From positions 14,055,595 through 14,119,594 of the forward strand of contig OX335644.1 of assembly GCA_946894095.1 (NCBI GenBank): a stretch of 64,000 nucleotides of DNA, read 5' to 3'. Shown here in pieces: positions 25,301-34,338 of the stretch (its first letter is position 1; the number at the start of each line of letters is the position of its first letter). This DNA is from Incurvaria masculella. Taxonomy: Eukaryota; Arthropoda; Insecta; Lepidoptera; Incurvariidae. The translations under genes and the position numbers were made by a program. The notes beneath the pieces were generated by a model. That model was not told the origin of the DNA. It was given only the letters and a program-made list of their open reading frames with translations, and made no database searches.

Positions 25301-28300
25301 CGCTTCCTTCGTAGGTATCGAATCAAGCTCCCAAAATTTAGCGAGCTGATCTTGAAGGTCCATATTCATTGCAAAATGACATTTAATGTTGCTGGTGTTA
25401 ATATCAATGATACCCGAAATCAACCAACCAAGTTTAGTGCTGCGCAGAATTGGCTTGTTTTTACCCAACTTGATTTGACCAGATCCGATCAGGTCCCAAA
25501 ACACATCTGCACCTATGAGAATGTTAATTTCGGACGGCAAGTGAAAATCTGGATCTGCCAACTTCAAGTCTGCGGGGATATCTAGGTCAGCACGGTTGAC
25601 TATAGTGCCGGGTAGCGACGATGTTATGGTTGATAGCACAAAACAGGAAATATCATGATTGTATGGACCTTGCAATGATTGTATATTTAGACAGCATTTC
25701 TTTGTGATCGAAAGAAGATTGTTGCTTACTCCAGATATTGATGCAGTCACATTAACTGTTTTAAGATTTAGAATTTTGCACATTTTCTCCGAAATGAAAC
25801 ACGCCATGCTCCCTGAATCCAAAAGAACGCGAGCTGTATGAGCATTTCCACGGCTGTCATAAACCTGTACAAGCGCTGTTGACAGTAAAACTTGTGGATT
25901 AGGTGTATTCGCAAACGCGGATATAGTTGCGTTCGTTACATTCAGAACTTGAGGTTCACTGCCTGAAGCGCTCAGCTGAGTGTGCGCTTCCTTGTGGAGC
26001 AGAGTGTTATGTTTTGCCTGACATTTTTGGCAATGACGAAAGTTTCGACACTCCTTTGAGAAATGCCCAGGTCTAAAACAGTTTGAGCACAATTTTAAAT
26101 CTTTCACTGTATTTTGTCTGTCTTCGACTGATAAATTCTTAAATTGATCACAGTAGTATAAAGTGTGGTTTGCCTTGCACATTGGGCAAGAGGCTTTGAA
26201 CGTCTTTGGATTGACTTTAGTCGTGAGAGCCCTGATTTTCGGTGCATTATTTTGAACCTTACCACTGCTACTGGGTGGACTATGCTCCGACTTGTTTAGC
26301 TCGATAGTCTCAAGTAAATCTGCTCGATTTCTCAGAAATTCTGAGAGTACCCCCAGAGTAACGGTCTTCGTTTTAACCTTGAGTTCTTCCCATTCTCGCT
26401 GAGTGCGATTATCCAACTTTGATGAAATTAGGTAAATGAGTAAGGTGTCCCATTTATCTGTAGGTTCTCCCAGAGTTTGCAGAGAACGAATATTTTTCAT
26501 GTATGCATCGACCAAATCTCTGATGGATCGAGCAGATTCCCTTTTGATTCGTTCAATGGTGAACAAAGCCTTCACGTTGTTTTGTATAAGCATATTTGGA
26601 TTGTTGTATCGATTGCACAAAAGTTCCCAGGCCACCTTGTAGTTAGAACTAGAGAACTCTAGTGATCTGATAACCTCCGCCGCACATCCCTCTAAGGTTG
26701 CACGAAGGTAATGAAATTTTTGAATTTCATTGATACTGTCATTGTTGTGTATCAGTGACAGATAAGTGTCCCGATACTCCAACCAGTTTTGATACTGACC
26801 GGAGAATTTCGGGAGAACGATGGTCGGCATCTTTACACTGTTTGCCTGATTTATTTGTGATTTTTCTTCAGCTGAAATACCGGTGGAGGTACCCTGTACA
26901 TTTGCCTCATATAATTGTTGTGCCCTTGCCAAATTGCAGTAATATGATTTTTCAAAATCGTCACGTTCAGCTAATTGTACTCCCTGCGCATCTCCTGTTA
27001 CCGCCTCCATCTCTTCTTGAATCAGATTGAATTGTTCAAATAATGCTTCAAATTTCACCAATCGGGATTTAAGTTCAAGAGTTTGAATATTGCTTAGTTT
27101 TGATGGAAGAGTAGCAAGATAGTGCGCGAACTGTGTCACCCTACCCTTGTAGGCTGACCTTCTCTTAGGTAAATCTTTTTCTGACATTTTTTTGTTTGTA
27201 AGGAAAGTAAATTATGTGTTTATAAATGTAATTAGTGTTTAAGACACCCAAACAAATATAAATACTTTAATACGTTTATTAATTTGAGTAATGTGACAAC
27301 TTGTGCTCAGTATAAAATGTGCACGCGCAGTTAGTATTGAAATATGATTATATCGATGGAGCACAGATCGTGCAACTGATAAGAGACAAAAGAATCACAG
27401 CGGCGGCCGGCGATCGAGTGCTCGGCTCGCGCGGGCGACAGAAATTTCGTTGGAAAAAAGTTGTTTTCGTCGTTACAACTTGTTTATTAGAGTAGATAAT
27501 TTAGAATTGTGATGAATCGGAAATTTATCAAACAGTGACTTTAAGAGATTGATGAGTGGACTGTGTATGAATGTAAAAACGTATTTATGAATGAACCTGT
27601 AACTGATTAATTACGTAACTTAACTGCAAATAGACACAATTTTGATTGCAGGGATGGTTAGGTATTTAGGAAATAAGTAGACGACAATAGGAAATCGAAC
27701 TCACAATAACTCGGTGTTTCGTGCTGTTTCCTGCTGATGCATTTAATGTGTCGACCTCTGGTTTTCACCCGTAGTGTTGTAGACAAAGTAGATACTTGCG
27801 ATCTCCTGGCGCCTGTCAGGTGATGCGGGTGTGCGATGAAGAGTCCCGTAGCCGCTGGTTGTCCTGAGCAGGTTTGCGACTGCGTGCTGGACGTGGGCAG
27901 GGACGATGATGTGGTTGTATCCTGGAGTTGTTCAGGAACGGGTTGAAGAGTCCTTGCCGCTCGGTTCTGGGCAGCTCCGTGACTGCCTGTCAGATGAGGG
28001 TTAGGTAGCTCTCGCCGTGGTGTGAGTCTGGTGAATGTGGAGAAAGATGATCAGCCGCGATGTCCTGCGCACTCCACCGGGAAGCTTGTTGTCCTGTAGA
28101 CGGTGCGGTAGGACGGCTGCAGACCTTCTTAATCCGACGCAGGGCGATGTATCAGTCCGAGTAGATATCCGTGCTCGTTGGACCATATGTTGGAGTCGAA
28201 GCTCGTCTCGTAATGAAAATAAAACTGAAATCTTCAACGTCACAATTGGATATATTGAAGTGCGTGCGTCGGCGTCGAGTGTTTCTTTCAGACTGCGGAG

Positions 28301-31300
28301 GCGGGGGGGGCATCGAATGGCTGTCTGCTGCAGGCAGCGCGGCGCGAACCAGCCTCGCATAACACGCTTGATGTCTGAACACCTACATTGAAATATTTGA
28401 AATAAAAATAACAAATTTTGTGAATCTTTTTTTTTGTATTTTTTTTCTTTTTTTGTATTTTCTACTTTTATGTATTTTTCATACTATTAATTATTGTGAA
28501 AAGGTCATAACCACAAAACAAAGCCATTAAATAAATAATTTATTGAGTTAAAGCCAGGGAGTAAACATTATTTGATGTTGTTTTATTTTTCACTAAATAA
28601 TTAGCTTAACTGTTATTATGATACTTTTGGAGATTACTGCGGTCGTTAGACATGTTTGAAAAAATGTTACGGCTTTTGAGAACGTCTTTGGAGAATGTAT
28701 ATTCCTGCCGCGTGAAAAGCCGTAACATTTTTCAAACCAGTTTAACTGTTATTAGCTACCTACAACTACTACTATAACCTACAACTAAAAAGTTAAATAC
28801 TTAAAATCATAAAAACTATTTAAGTCACTTATTTATTAGGATAACTAAATGTACAACATATATTAATGGGTCTAGTTCTGAAAAGAACTTTTTGAATGCG
28901 TTTAGTTACCTACTAAACTAATTATCATCAAGCGACAATTTCTTAAATTCCGCACACGGCTGCTGCGTAGGGAGCCGACTGACTCCCCTCCCGTACCTCT
29001 GAGTGACGCCTACAAACTCTAAAACGCATAGTTGGCCGAGCGGAGTTTTTTCTAACTTTTAAACTCATGATATCTTTCGAATGAAATGTCGGAATCGAAT
29101 AATTCAAAAAGTAATATAAAGGTATTGAAACAGTCTTAAATAATAATTTATTTATTTTGATAAGGATTAATATCTAGGTACAAATAAAGAGCCTTTTCTA
29201 GCGGCGGTATTTAAATTTTTATTTTAAAATAAATGCACACTTATTGTGACATAACTATAATAGTTAGATGTATGCTGTCGCGACCTTTTTTTGTAGATAA
29301 TAATGTGTTCTATAAAATTGTATTACATCATTTTGTTCTATCGTGAATAGTTTTCGCAGCGCACGCGATGTAAGGAACATTCTTGGTAATTTTTTTGTAC
29401 CTTGGGTTACGTTATCGAAGTTTTGGTAAGGATCCTTAATTTTTTTTAGATAAAACATAGCCTATGTCCGTCGGATAGACTATACTCCCTACAAACCAAA
29501 CGTGCAGTCGGGGCCATAAAAGTTTATGAGCTAGTGAAGCCCAGTTGTGGATCCGCGATTATCGATAGCGTCGATAGATATTTCATGATTTCATGAACAA
29601 GATGTTGTTGGTGCATATTCTAACTGCTAGATGACAGACGACTTAATTTTAATTTTAATTTGAAACTTGTGCAGATATAAAAACATTTAATATACTTCCC
29701 TAGTAAATATACTCACCATTATCGATACCGCTATCGATAATCGCGCATCCACAACTGGGCTTCACTAGCTCATAAACTTTTATGGCCCCGACTGCACGTT
29801 TGGTTTGAAGGGAGTATAGCTTTCCAACGGTGAAATAATTTTTCAAATCCGTTAAGTAGTTTCGGAGCCTATTTGGTTCAAATACACAAACAATCAAACC
29901 TTTCCTCTTTATATAATTTATTTCAGACAAACACGGCGGGTGCTGAGATCCTATACCAGAGCGCTATAGACATGAGCCGGCCGAAAACGGACTCAACTGT
30001 GGTAGACATCTGCTGTGGCACCGGCACTATAGGACTCTGCTTTGCTAAGGTGACTAATGCACATTGCATTTTTCTTATCTTAATCTATCCACCATATAAA
30101 TATTAATCAAATATCAATAAAACGAATGTCATGCATTTTGTTGTTGGTGCGAATAGTCATAAAACAATGAAGATGTTGCCAATGCCGCAGAAGATTTATC
30201 TATAAACCTACTTGCCACACGCAAACCTTATTTTAGACGTATAGAGAATTTGTGTTGGTCAGAACTAACCTGGCGAACTCAATTTGGGAGCACATTCACG
30301 AACGGTGGCGATGTTTAGATTTTGTGGCACATAATGTGAGGCTGGTTTATTATATGCACAATTTGTCTATACTGAGTTATGACCAAATGACTCTTCTCTT
30401 CTGTGGTTATGCCGTTCGAGTAGCAGTTCAGTTTGATTATGTATAAAGGTGCGATTCATTCATATAAAATAATAGAAATTGGCGGATAAAATATGGGAAG
30501 TAATGATTGCAAGGCTGCATTGTCTCGTAAACGACAGCTCGATGAATGGAAGAGTTGACTGTTTATTATGGTTGACAGCACTGCAGCCGAGTACTCGGAG
30601 TGGAGCTTATAGAGGCTGCGGTGGAGGACGCGAGGGCCAATGCCACGCTCAACGGAATCACCAACTGTGACTTCTTCGTCGGGCGCGCCGAGAACACGCT
30701 GCCATCGGTGCTGGCACGGGCGCTCACCGAAGACGTCATAGCCATTGTCGATCCACCGCGCGCGGGCCTGCGTGAGTTGCGTTCACCACGATTTCCCAAG
30801 CCTGAAGCAGCCTATCTCATGGGCTATAGATATGTAGGATGGATCTTACGGGACAAATGTTTTAAGAACAAATTATGCTCACATAAAGGGTTAAGAAAGA
30901 AAGATTTACATACAATGAGATTTGACACGAGAGACCACCATCACCTCTATAATGTAGTGTGGCCACACAAGTCAAGTTTTGGCAAGGCAGCTAATTTTTT
31001 TTTATGGAGCCCGACATGGATTGCTAATACCACATAACTACCGTCATGATATTAGCTCAATACACCACATTCCCGAAAGAAATAGGTGCCATGCCAGGAC
31101 CTTCCCATGATGAGCACGGCTACACTGAACTGGATGGAAAACACACACAATTTTTCATTGCTACTTCAACTATAGTTTTATCCAATTCCTTCAGGAATGC
31201 TGTGTGGTAGGCTAAAATCATGGTTATTTAAGACTATCTAATTCTATATCTAATTTATTACAAAAAATGTCTACTTATATAAATGATTGCACCGGCAGAC

Positions 31301-31585
31301 ATGCGAGCGGTGACGCAGCTGCGGAATGCGCGTCACGTGCGACGGCTCGTGTATGTGTCGTGCAGCCCGGCTTCTGCGCTCAAAAACTTCGTGGACCTGG
31401 CGCGGCCCGCGAGCAAGACGCTGCGTGGCGCACCCTTCCTGCCGGCGCGCGCCGTTTCCGTCGACATGTTCCCGCACACTCGCCACGTTGAGCTCGCGAT
31501 ACTGTTCGAGCGCTCGGAACCGGTGCGCATTTTCGATATATTAAAGGACAATTTCGATTTCAGGAAAAACAAGACTTTTGCCTAG
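13317..31585 (+). CDS. TRMT2A: tRNA (uracil-5-)-methyltransferase homolog A, 11 exons, complete
   Basis: Exons: 13317-13481, 13555-13704, 17826-18005, 18135-18297, 20136-20293, 20996-21133, 21305-21423, 21523-21631, 29927-30049, 30579-30771, 31299-31585. All junctions are GT-AG and in phase, giving 594 aa (the human protein is about 625). Residues about 40-115 form an RRM-like fold. Residues 165-220 form a basic coiled segment before the catalytic part. Residues about 218-594 match the TrmA/RumA family: the conserved GYRNKCEF start, SAM motif I D421-G430 ([10 protein letters not shown]), the VEL acidic turn (444), DPPRAGLH at 493-500, and the catalytic cysteine C521 in YVSCSP, where the family usually has CNP. 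The role by homology is methylation of U54 (and some other uridines) of tRNA using S-adenosylmethionine. Introns 2, 4 and 8 are swollen by transposable elements, none of which interrupts an exon. A possible extra 3' exon is listed separately. Confidence 0.93.
14215..14370. mobile_element. MITE family C, copy 1
   Basis: Inverted-repeat element whose right end reads inward as GCTGAGATAAATAGT and whose inner arms read 'aagtactac/gtagtactt'-like. It carries two perfect TGACGTCA palindromes (14258-14265 and 14310-14317). The full-length relative is at 42141-42328. Confidence 0.65.
14550..14872. mobile_element. Palindromic element family D, copy 1
   Basis: Inverted repeat of about 140 bp per arm ('aaaagtgacgtgtttgaac' facing its complement) around the repeated 'ttgattttga' stretch. 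The right half matches 57395-57556. Confidence 0.6.
15180..15725 (+). mobile_element. LINE 3' end with C-terminal RT tail and (ATACA)n tail
   Basis: A plus-strand reading at about 15210-15360 gives the typical end of a CR1/Jockey-group reverse transcriptase [15 protein letters not shown], then FLKKIK, then YYTLNEAL before a TAG. About 300 bp of 3'UTR follow, then a short (ATACA)n run near 15701-15725. The 5' part is missing. Confidence 0.55.
15795..15975 (-). repeat. SINE body fragment
   Basis: Diverged copy of the SINE body: 'ggaactaggtgccat', then 'tcaatgcgatg', then 'cccgggtaggctcaacccta'. Minus orientation. Confidence 0.55.
16511..17789 (+). mobile_element. Mariner transposon, complete with TIRs and TA target sites
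   Basis: 1,279 bp with imperfect terminal inverted repeats of about 28 bp: left starts GGTCGGGGAAAAAGTCTTTT, and the right end read inward starts GGTTGGGGAAAAAGTTTCTT. Both ends are flanked by TA (16509-16510 and 17790-17791), the mariner target duplication. It lies in TRMT2A intron 2, same orientation as the gene, ending 36 bp before the exon 3 acceptor. Confidence 0.93.
16690..17715 (+). CDS. Mariner transposase, intact 341 aa
   Basis: Uninterrupted ORF of normal mariner length (Mos1 has 345 aa). The N-terminal half carries paired helix-turn-helix regions (residues about 8-110) that bind the TIRs, then WVPHEL at 116-121. The catalytic DD34D triad is complete: D153 (TGDEKW), D245 (HHDNARPH) and D280 (YSPDLAPSD), with exactly 34 residues between the last two. 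No stop or frameshift, so the protein may be functional. Whether it is active cannot be seen from sequence; intactness suggests recent arrival. Confidence 0.95.
   Translation: MSESNEEIRYILKFYYKKGKNATQAAKKICDVYGPSAVSVRVAQIWFKRFQSGNFDVKDARRSGRPITDKMDAIFEKVEQDRHISSYDVAEELEIDHKTVLAHLKKTGYTKKLDIWVPHELTERNLMNRVLICDSLLRRNETEPFLKKLITGDEKWITYDKNVRKRSWSKAGQASQTVAKPGLTRNKVMLCVWWDWKGIIHYELLPPGRTIDSELYCEQLMRLKQEVERKRPELINRRGVVFHHDNARPHTSLATQQKLREFGWEVLMHPPYSPDLAPSDFHLFRSLQNSLGSVRLTSREDCQNHLSRYIDQKSQYFYSNGIMSLPTRWQKVIEQNGTYIL
18525..19120. mobile_element. TTAA-flanked palindromic element, copy 2 (foldback)
   Basis: Flanked by TTAA at 18521-18524 and 19121-19124. The two arms (about 18525-18760 and 18890-19120) are long imperfect inverted repeats starting GGTGGCCCA at each end. 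About 130 bp of unique centre separates them. No transposase. It sits in TRMT2A intron 4. Confidence 0.85.
19136..20100 (-). mobile_element. Degraded LINE 3' part (RNase H and C-terminus)
   Basis: Two overlapping minus-strand frames (19510-20073 and 19244-19729) carry an RNase H domain followed by the C-terminal cysteine/histidine region ([18 protein letters not shown]) of an I/R1-group LINE. At least one frameshift separates them. The first RNase H aspartate is replaced: the motif reads YTAGSK where the family has YTDGSK. Reverse transcriptase and endonuclease are missing. Located in TRMT2A intron 4. Confidence 0.8.
21852..22047 (-). repeat. BEL/Pao 3' LTR
   Basis: On the plus strand starts TGTTGGAGTCG and ends GTCTGAACA. 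It differs from the other LTR at only a few bases and in the length of an internal G-run. Confidence 0.92.
22072..23046 (-). pseudogene. BEL/Pao pol segment 3: integrase and C-terminal domain
   Basis: Integrase core with its D, D and E residues in [15 protein letters not shown] and WEAGVK, then the BEL-type C-terminal domain ending in CPLPVDINC. This segment itself is open, but it is cut off from the upstream pol by a frame break in the zinc-binding region (about 23050-23178). Confidence 0.85.
23178..24056 (-). pseudogene. BEL/Pao pol segment 2: RNase H and connector
   Basis: Continues the RNase H domain (IPRLELCGA, then [12 protein letters not shown]) in a frame different from segment 1, which it overlaps at 23996-24056. 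It ends before the integrase zinc-binding motif. The reading-frame breaks on both sides make an intact polyprotein impossible from this copy. Confidence 0.85.
23996..27187 (-). CDS. BEL/Pao gag-pol segment 1: gag, protease, reverse transcriptase
   Basis: 1,063-codon open frame. Gag (about residues 1-300, DUF1759-like) is followed by three zinc-binding motifs ([26 protein letters not shown]). Next come the aspartic protease ([11 protein letters not shown]) and the reverse transcriptase with [13 protein letters not shown] and the catalytic box. The box reads FDVDD where BEL elements usually have FYVDD, so a key tyrosine is replaced. The start of RNase H ([12 protein letters not shown]) is present before the frame is lost. 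Confidence 0.92.
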   Translation of the reverse strand: MSEKDLPKRRSAYKGRVTQFAHYLATLPSKLSNIQTLELKSRLVKFEALFEQFNLIQEEMEAVTGDAQGVQLAERDDFEKSYYCNLARAQQLYEANVQGTSTGISAEEKSQINQANSVKMPTIVLPKFSGQYQNWLEYRDTYLSLIHNNDSINEIQKFHYLRATLEGCAAEVIRSLEFSSSNYKVAWELLCNRYNNPNMLIQNNVKALFTIERIKRESARSIRDLVDAYMKNIRSLQTLGEPTDKWDTLLIYLISSKLDNRTQREWEELKVKTKTVTLGVLSEFLRNRADLLETIELNKSEHSPPSSSGKVQNNAPKIRALTTKVNPKTFKASCPMCKANHTLYYCDQFKNLSVEDRQNTVKDLKLCSNCFRPGHFSKECRNFRHCQKCQAKHNTLLHKEAHTQLSASGSEPQVLNVTNATISAFANTPNPQVLLSTALVQVYDSRGNAHTARVLLDSGSMACFISEKMCKILNLKTVNVTASISGVSNNLLSITKKCCLNIQSLQGPYNHDISCFVLSTITSSLPGTIVNRADLDIPADLKLADPDFHLPSEINILIGADVFWDLIGSGQIKLGKNKPILRSTKLGWLISGIIDINTSNIKCHFAMNMDLQDQLAKFWELDSIPTKEAWSQEEHLCEVHFSENTKRQSDGRFEVSIPLKQPPSVLGNSFEMAKSRFLSLERKLDRQPNLSGQYNEFLREYEMLGHMTEIQLNVMNNHEDMVSYYAPHRGVVREESSTTKLRVVFDCSAKTTSGISCNEIQMVGPTFQDDLLSILLRFRQHKYVLTADIEKMYRQILVTKDMRYLQNILWRESPTEPLKTYQLNTVTYGTASAPYLAVRCLIQIAKECEDPLISDIIRKDFDVDDMLTGADTMEKLIWIRSEVSKALSSGCFNLRKWRSNEPSFMTAATSDNLNLILDSVDQSKTLGLGWSNVTDELFIKINDQCDKTTVSKRSILSAIAEIFDPLGLLSPCIIQAKIILQKLWLHKLTWDEPVPVDVQVLWQSFISQLSCLNDLRIPRRVICNTAKPKEIHVFSDASQDAYGACLYLRSANGETLDHKIHLL
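28171..28185 (-). other. Putative tRNA primer-binding site of the BEL/Pao element
   Basis: Minus-strand TGGTCCAACGAGCAC two bases inside the 5' LTR. It is complementary to a tRNA 3' end terminating in CCA; the tRNA species was not identified. Confidence 0.6.
28188..28381 (-). repeat. BEL/Pao 5' LTR
   Basis: 194 bp, near-identical to 21852-22047, followed by the target duplication CCTAC at 28382-28386. Confidence 0.92.
28651..28738. repeat. Palindrome family B, copy 2
   Basis: Shorter relative of 12903-13068: 'aatgttacggctttt' faces its complement across about 40 bp, with 'ggtcgttaga' beside it, the complement of the flank of copy 1. Confidence 0.7.
29484..29820. repeat. Inverted-repeat element in TRMT2A intron 8
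   Basis: Arms of about 90-100 bp at 29484-29577 and 29718-29820 share 'ggccataaaagtttatgag' in opposite orientations. The inner borders carry ATCGATA motifs. It ends about 105 bp before the exon 9 acceptor. Confidence 0.75.
31003..31165 (-). repeat. SINE tail fragment in TRMT2A intron 10
   Basis: Matches the SINE tail: 'ttgctaataccacata', 'ataggtgccatgccaggacc' and 'actggatggaaaacac'. Minus orientation, 5'-truncated. Confidence 0.7.
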
Positions 31586-32017
31586 CGGAAAATGGTAAAA
31601 GTTTTATTGAGTTTCATATATTTTCTCTCCTTGACTGAGCAAATATATTCCATTTTTAATTATGTGATAAAATTACCACAATATTATCATTATACATATT
31701 TCTGTCTCTTTCTTATTTGAAGGTTGATTGATAGTGCACTCAAGATTGCAAACAAAAAACAAATCGGCACAGAAAAGAATGCGTGTTGATTTAAATATTG
31801 AAAAATGTTTTCATTGTCCATTGCCAACTGAGACTTCATGTTGGTTTTTCTCATCGTGTGTGATAATCCTACAAATAATACAATATTAAATTTCCCAAGA
31901 TAATTCTTTGAAATGCAGTTATTTATCAACTGCACACCTTAAGCAATCTGTGCAGCATTGATCTAGCACATGAAACATTATTAATGTTATATTGAAGTGT
32001 ATTTAATTTTATTTCAG

Positions 32018-32569
32018 GATTCTGAAGAAAATGTGCTAACAAAGGAGAATATCGAGGTGACAACACCAGATCAACAAGATGCAGTCGACTCAGATATCAA
32101 GGTGGAAGCTTCAAGTTGTGAGCGAGTGGAGGAGAATGTGGAAGTGAAAGAAACAATAGAGGTTGCAATAGAAAGTCCACATAAAGATAAAGCTGTCGCT
32201 GATGCAAGTGAAGTCAAGGTGAAAGCGTCAAGTTGCGAGCAAGCGAGGCAGAATGTCGAAGTGAAAGAAGAAATGGAGGTTGCATTAGAAAGTCCACATA
32301 AAGATAAAGCTGTCGCTGATGCAAGTGAAGTCAAGGTGAAAGCGTCAAGTTGCGAGCAAGCGAGGCAGAATGTAGAAGTGAAAGAAGAAATGGAGGTTGC
32401 AATAGAAAGTCCACATAAAGATAAAGCAATCACTGATGCAAGTGATATCACAGTTAAATCGACAGAGAATATGGAAGTTAAAGAAGGAATGTCAGTAAGG
32501 ACAGAAAGTCCACATGGACATAAAGCTGTCTCTGATGCAAGTGATGACAGGGGAGTGGTGTTAAGTTAA
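32018..32569 (+). CDS. 3' exon with 39-residue repeats, possible alternative TRMT2A C-terminus
   Basis: Preceded by a good acceptor (ttttatttcag). It codes for 183 aa before TAA, followed by poly(A) signals at 32600-32642. Residues about 39-183 hold four copies of a 39-residue acidic/lysine repeat (NVEVKEEMEVA, ESPHKDKAV, DASEVKVKASSCE); the middle two are nearly identical. Three routes are possible. First, a weak donor at 31522|31523 would replace the last 20 residues of TRMT2A. Second, a good donor at 31594|31595 joins it in frame but behind the TAG at 31583-31585, making it a readthrough extension or translated 3'UTR. Third, it may belong to a separate short gene whose upstream exon I did not find. 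No domain recognised. Confidence 0.55.
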   Translation, partial: DSEENVLTKENIEVTTPDQQDAVDSDIKVEASSCERVEENVEVKETIEVAIESPHKDKAVADASEVKVKASSCEQARQNVEVKEEMEVALESPHKDKAVADASEVKVKASSCEQARQNVEVKEEMEVAIESPHKDKAITDASDITVKSTENMEVKEGMSVRTESPHGHKAVSDASDDRGVVLS

Positions 32570-32599
32570 GATAACAACACATCAAATAATGCGTAATTC

Positions 32600-32642
32600 A
32601 ATAAAATAAATACCATTGTGGGTATTTAATTATAACAATAAA
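32600..32642 (+). terminator. Cluster of poly(A) signals
   Basis: AATAAA at 32600-32605 and 32637-32642, with a third overlapping copy near 32605. They lie 30-70 nt after the repeat-exon stop codon. No AATAAA was seen in the 150 nt after the TAG at 31583-31585, which favours transcripts running to here. Confidence 0.6.
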
Positions 32643-34338
32643 ATGAAGATGGGAAAGGGTATTTTTTTTAAGATGATGTGATCACTAAACTTGAGCGAAA
32701 TGATTATCATTAATGTTTATATTATGAGTAAAGTCATGTTGAGTGCAGGGTTTTATTTTTTCCAATATATGCTTGTTAATTTTTTGTATTCTAGAAAAAG
32801 ATAGGTTAATGTCCTTTTGTCCTTACCATAGTTCACTTGACACGTGTATATCTGTAAAATCGTAGCTACCTACAAGAAAAAAAGATTTTGGACCTTAACC
32901 ATAACATTTACATTTTATGGATTTTTAGGGCAAAAAGATTACTGGGAGAGGAAATGAACATCGTAGTCATAATTTTTTAGACTTCACCATGCAAAATCTG
33001 AATCCAACTAAAACTTCCTAAAATCATGGCTCGTCCTGCTTACCCATCAACCTGAGCAACCAAACCTTTTGCAATATTAGAGGCAGCTAAGGATTGACAA
33101 TTGTTGATGACAACATATGAGAAGGACTATCCGATGCCTTCAGAAATCTGTAACACAGCATACAGACAGGACATACTTGTATTCTCGAAAGGCAAAGCAA
33201 TGTAGTACTTGGCCAATTTATGGTTCCATAGAAATACATACCTTTCTATACTAGGTCGCCAATAAATTAACCTTTTATAATCGTAACCTCTGATTTCATT
33301 ATTCTCATGCAAACCCCAGTTCAGCTACCTCAATTTAGGATTTGTTCTAAGCCAATGAACGGAAAATGATGGTCCAAGTAATGTTAAACTGAAAGTACCG
33401 ACATGCAAATGTTGCTCGGGAAACAATTGCACAATTCTTCACTGTGGTTAAAAAATAATACATATTAGTTGTGTTATTATTTTTATTTTTATAAATTAAG
33501 TATGACAATAAAATATAAAGTTTTTGTGGATAGAAAATCCCTAGAATATGGTAGACAGTTGTTACGTGAGCTTTGGCACCACAGGATATAAATTTTGTAA
33601 CTTGCGTAGATTGCTGAATCTAACTTATTTGCGATATGTTTTTTGTGAGCGTCCCATTATAAAGCCAATACCATGTGCAGACCCATGGCAGACATGCATA
33701 CCGTAATAATGTTTACTTTTTATGTTAAGTGGGACATATGAAGTATTCAAGAGGTACGTTCAGGAGGTATGTGGACAGTGAATGAATGCATTTACTGCCT
33801 GTTGTAAATTAAAAGTATTTGCTATTATAAATTAGGGTATTTTAGTTTACATCTAACAACAGACATCGGCGTAGACAGGTAAGGGCAGGGGTAGGCATGC
33901 CCCCTAGGCACGCTCCCCCCCCCCCCCCCCGTAAAATACCCGGTTCCCCACATAAAATTTAAAAATTTGGAAAAAAAAAAAACCTAGACCATCGTAACAA
34001 AATCCTGGCTACGCACAAGCCAACAGATAATGCACGTAGCATAACGGAAAGCATAACCCTAAAATAATAATAAATTCCCTCGCCTTTTGCAGATTGCAAT
34101 AAATATTTGTGTGTTATCCAATAAAAACATCTAAATCCCACCTAACCCACCCCAATCACACATCCCAATGAACTAATTAAATTGTGTTTATCTCTCAATG
34201 TACCCATTCACTATCCATGGTGCACAACAGAAGAGGAATTACTGCATCTATAATCAATAATATACATTGCACTAAACCAATACAATAACAAATAATAGAC
34301 TCAATTAAAAATTGTTAAAATTAGTAGTTCGCACTTAA

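Larger units (their letters stand above)
21852..28381 (-). mobile_element. BEL/Pao LTR retrotransposon, full length but with broken pol
   Basis: 6,530 bp between two near-identical LTRs (196 and 194 bp), with the 5-bp target duplication CCTAC at 21847-21851 and 28382-28386. Next to the 5' LTR, at 28171-28185, is a tRNA-primer-like site starting TGG. A G-rich polypurine tract precedes the 3' LTR at about 22048-22060. Gag-pol is split across three minus-strand segments. It lies in TRMT2A intron 8, antisense to the gene. Near-identical LTRs suggest recent insertion, yet pol is frameshifted. Confidence 0.95.
28387..29926. other. TRMT2A intron 8, right part
   Basis: AT-rich. Contains a family B hairpin (28651-28738) and an inverted-repeat element (29484-29820). 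No exon seen. Confidence 0.6.

Noticed and set aside
32071..32451. 126-codon minus-strand ORF opposite the repeat exon
   Set aside because: It mirrors the 39-residue repeats on the antisense strand; the plus strand has the acceptor, stop and poly(A) signals.
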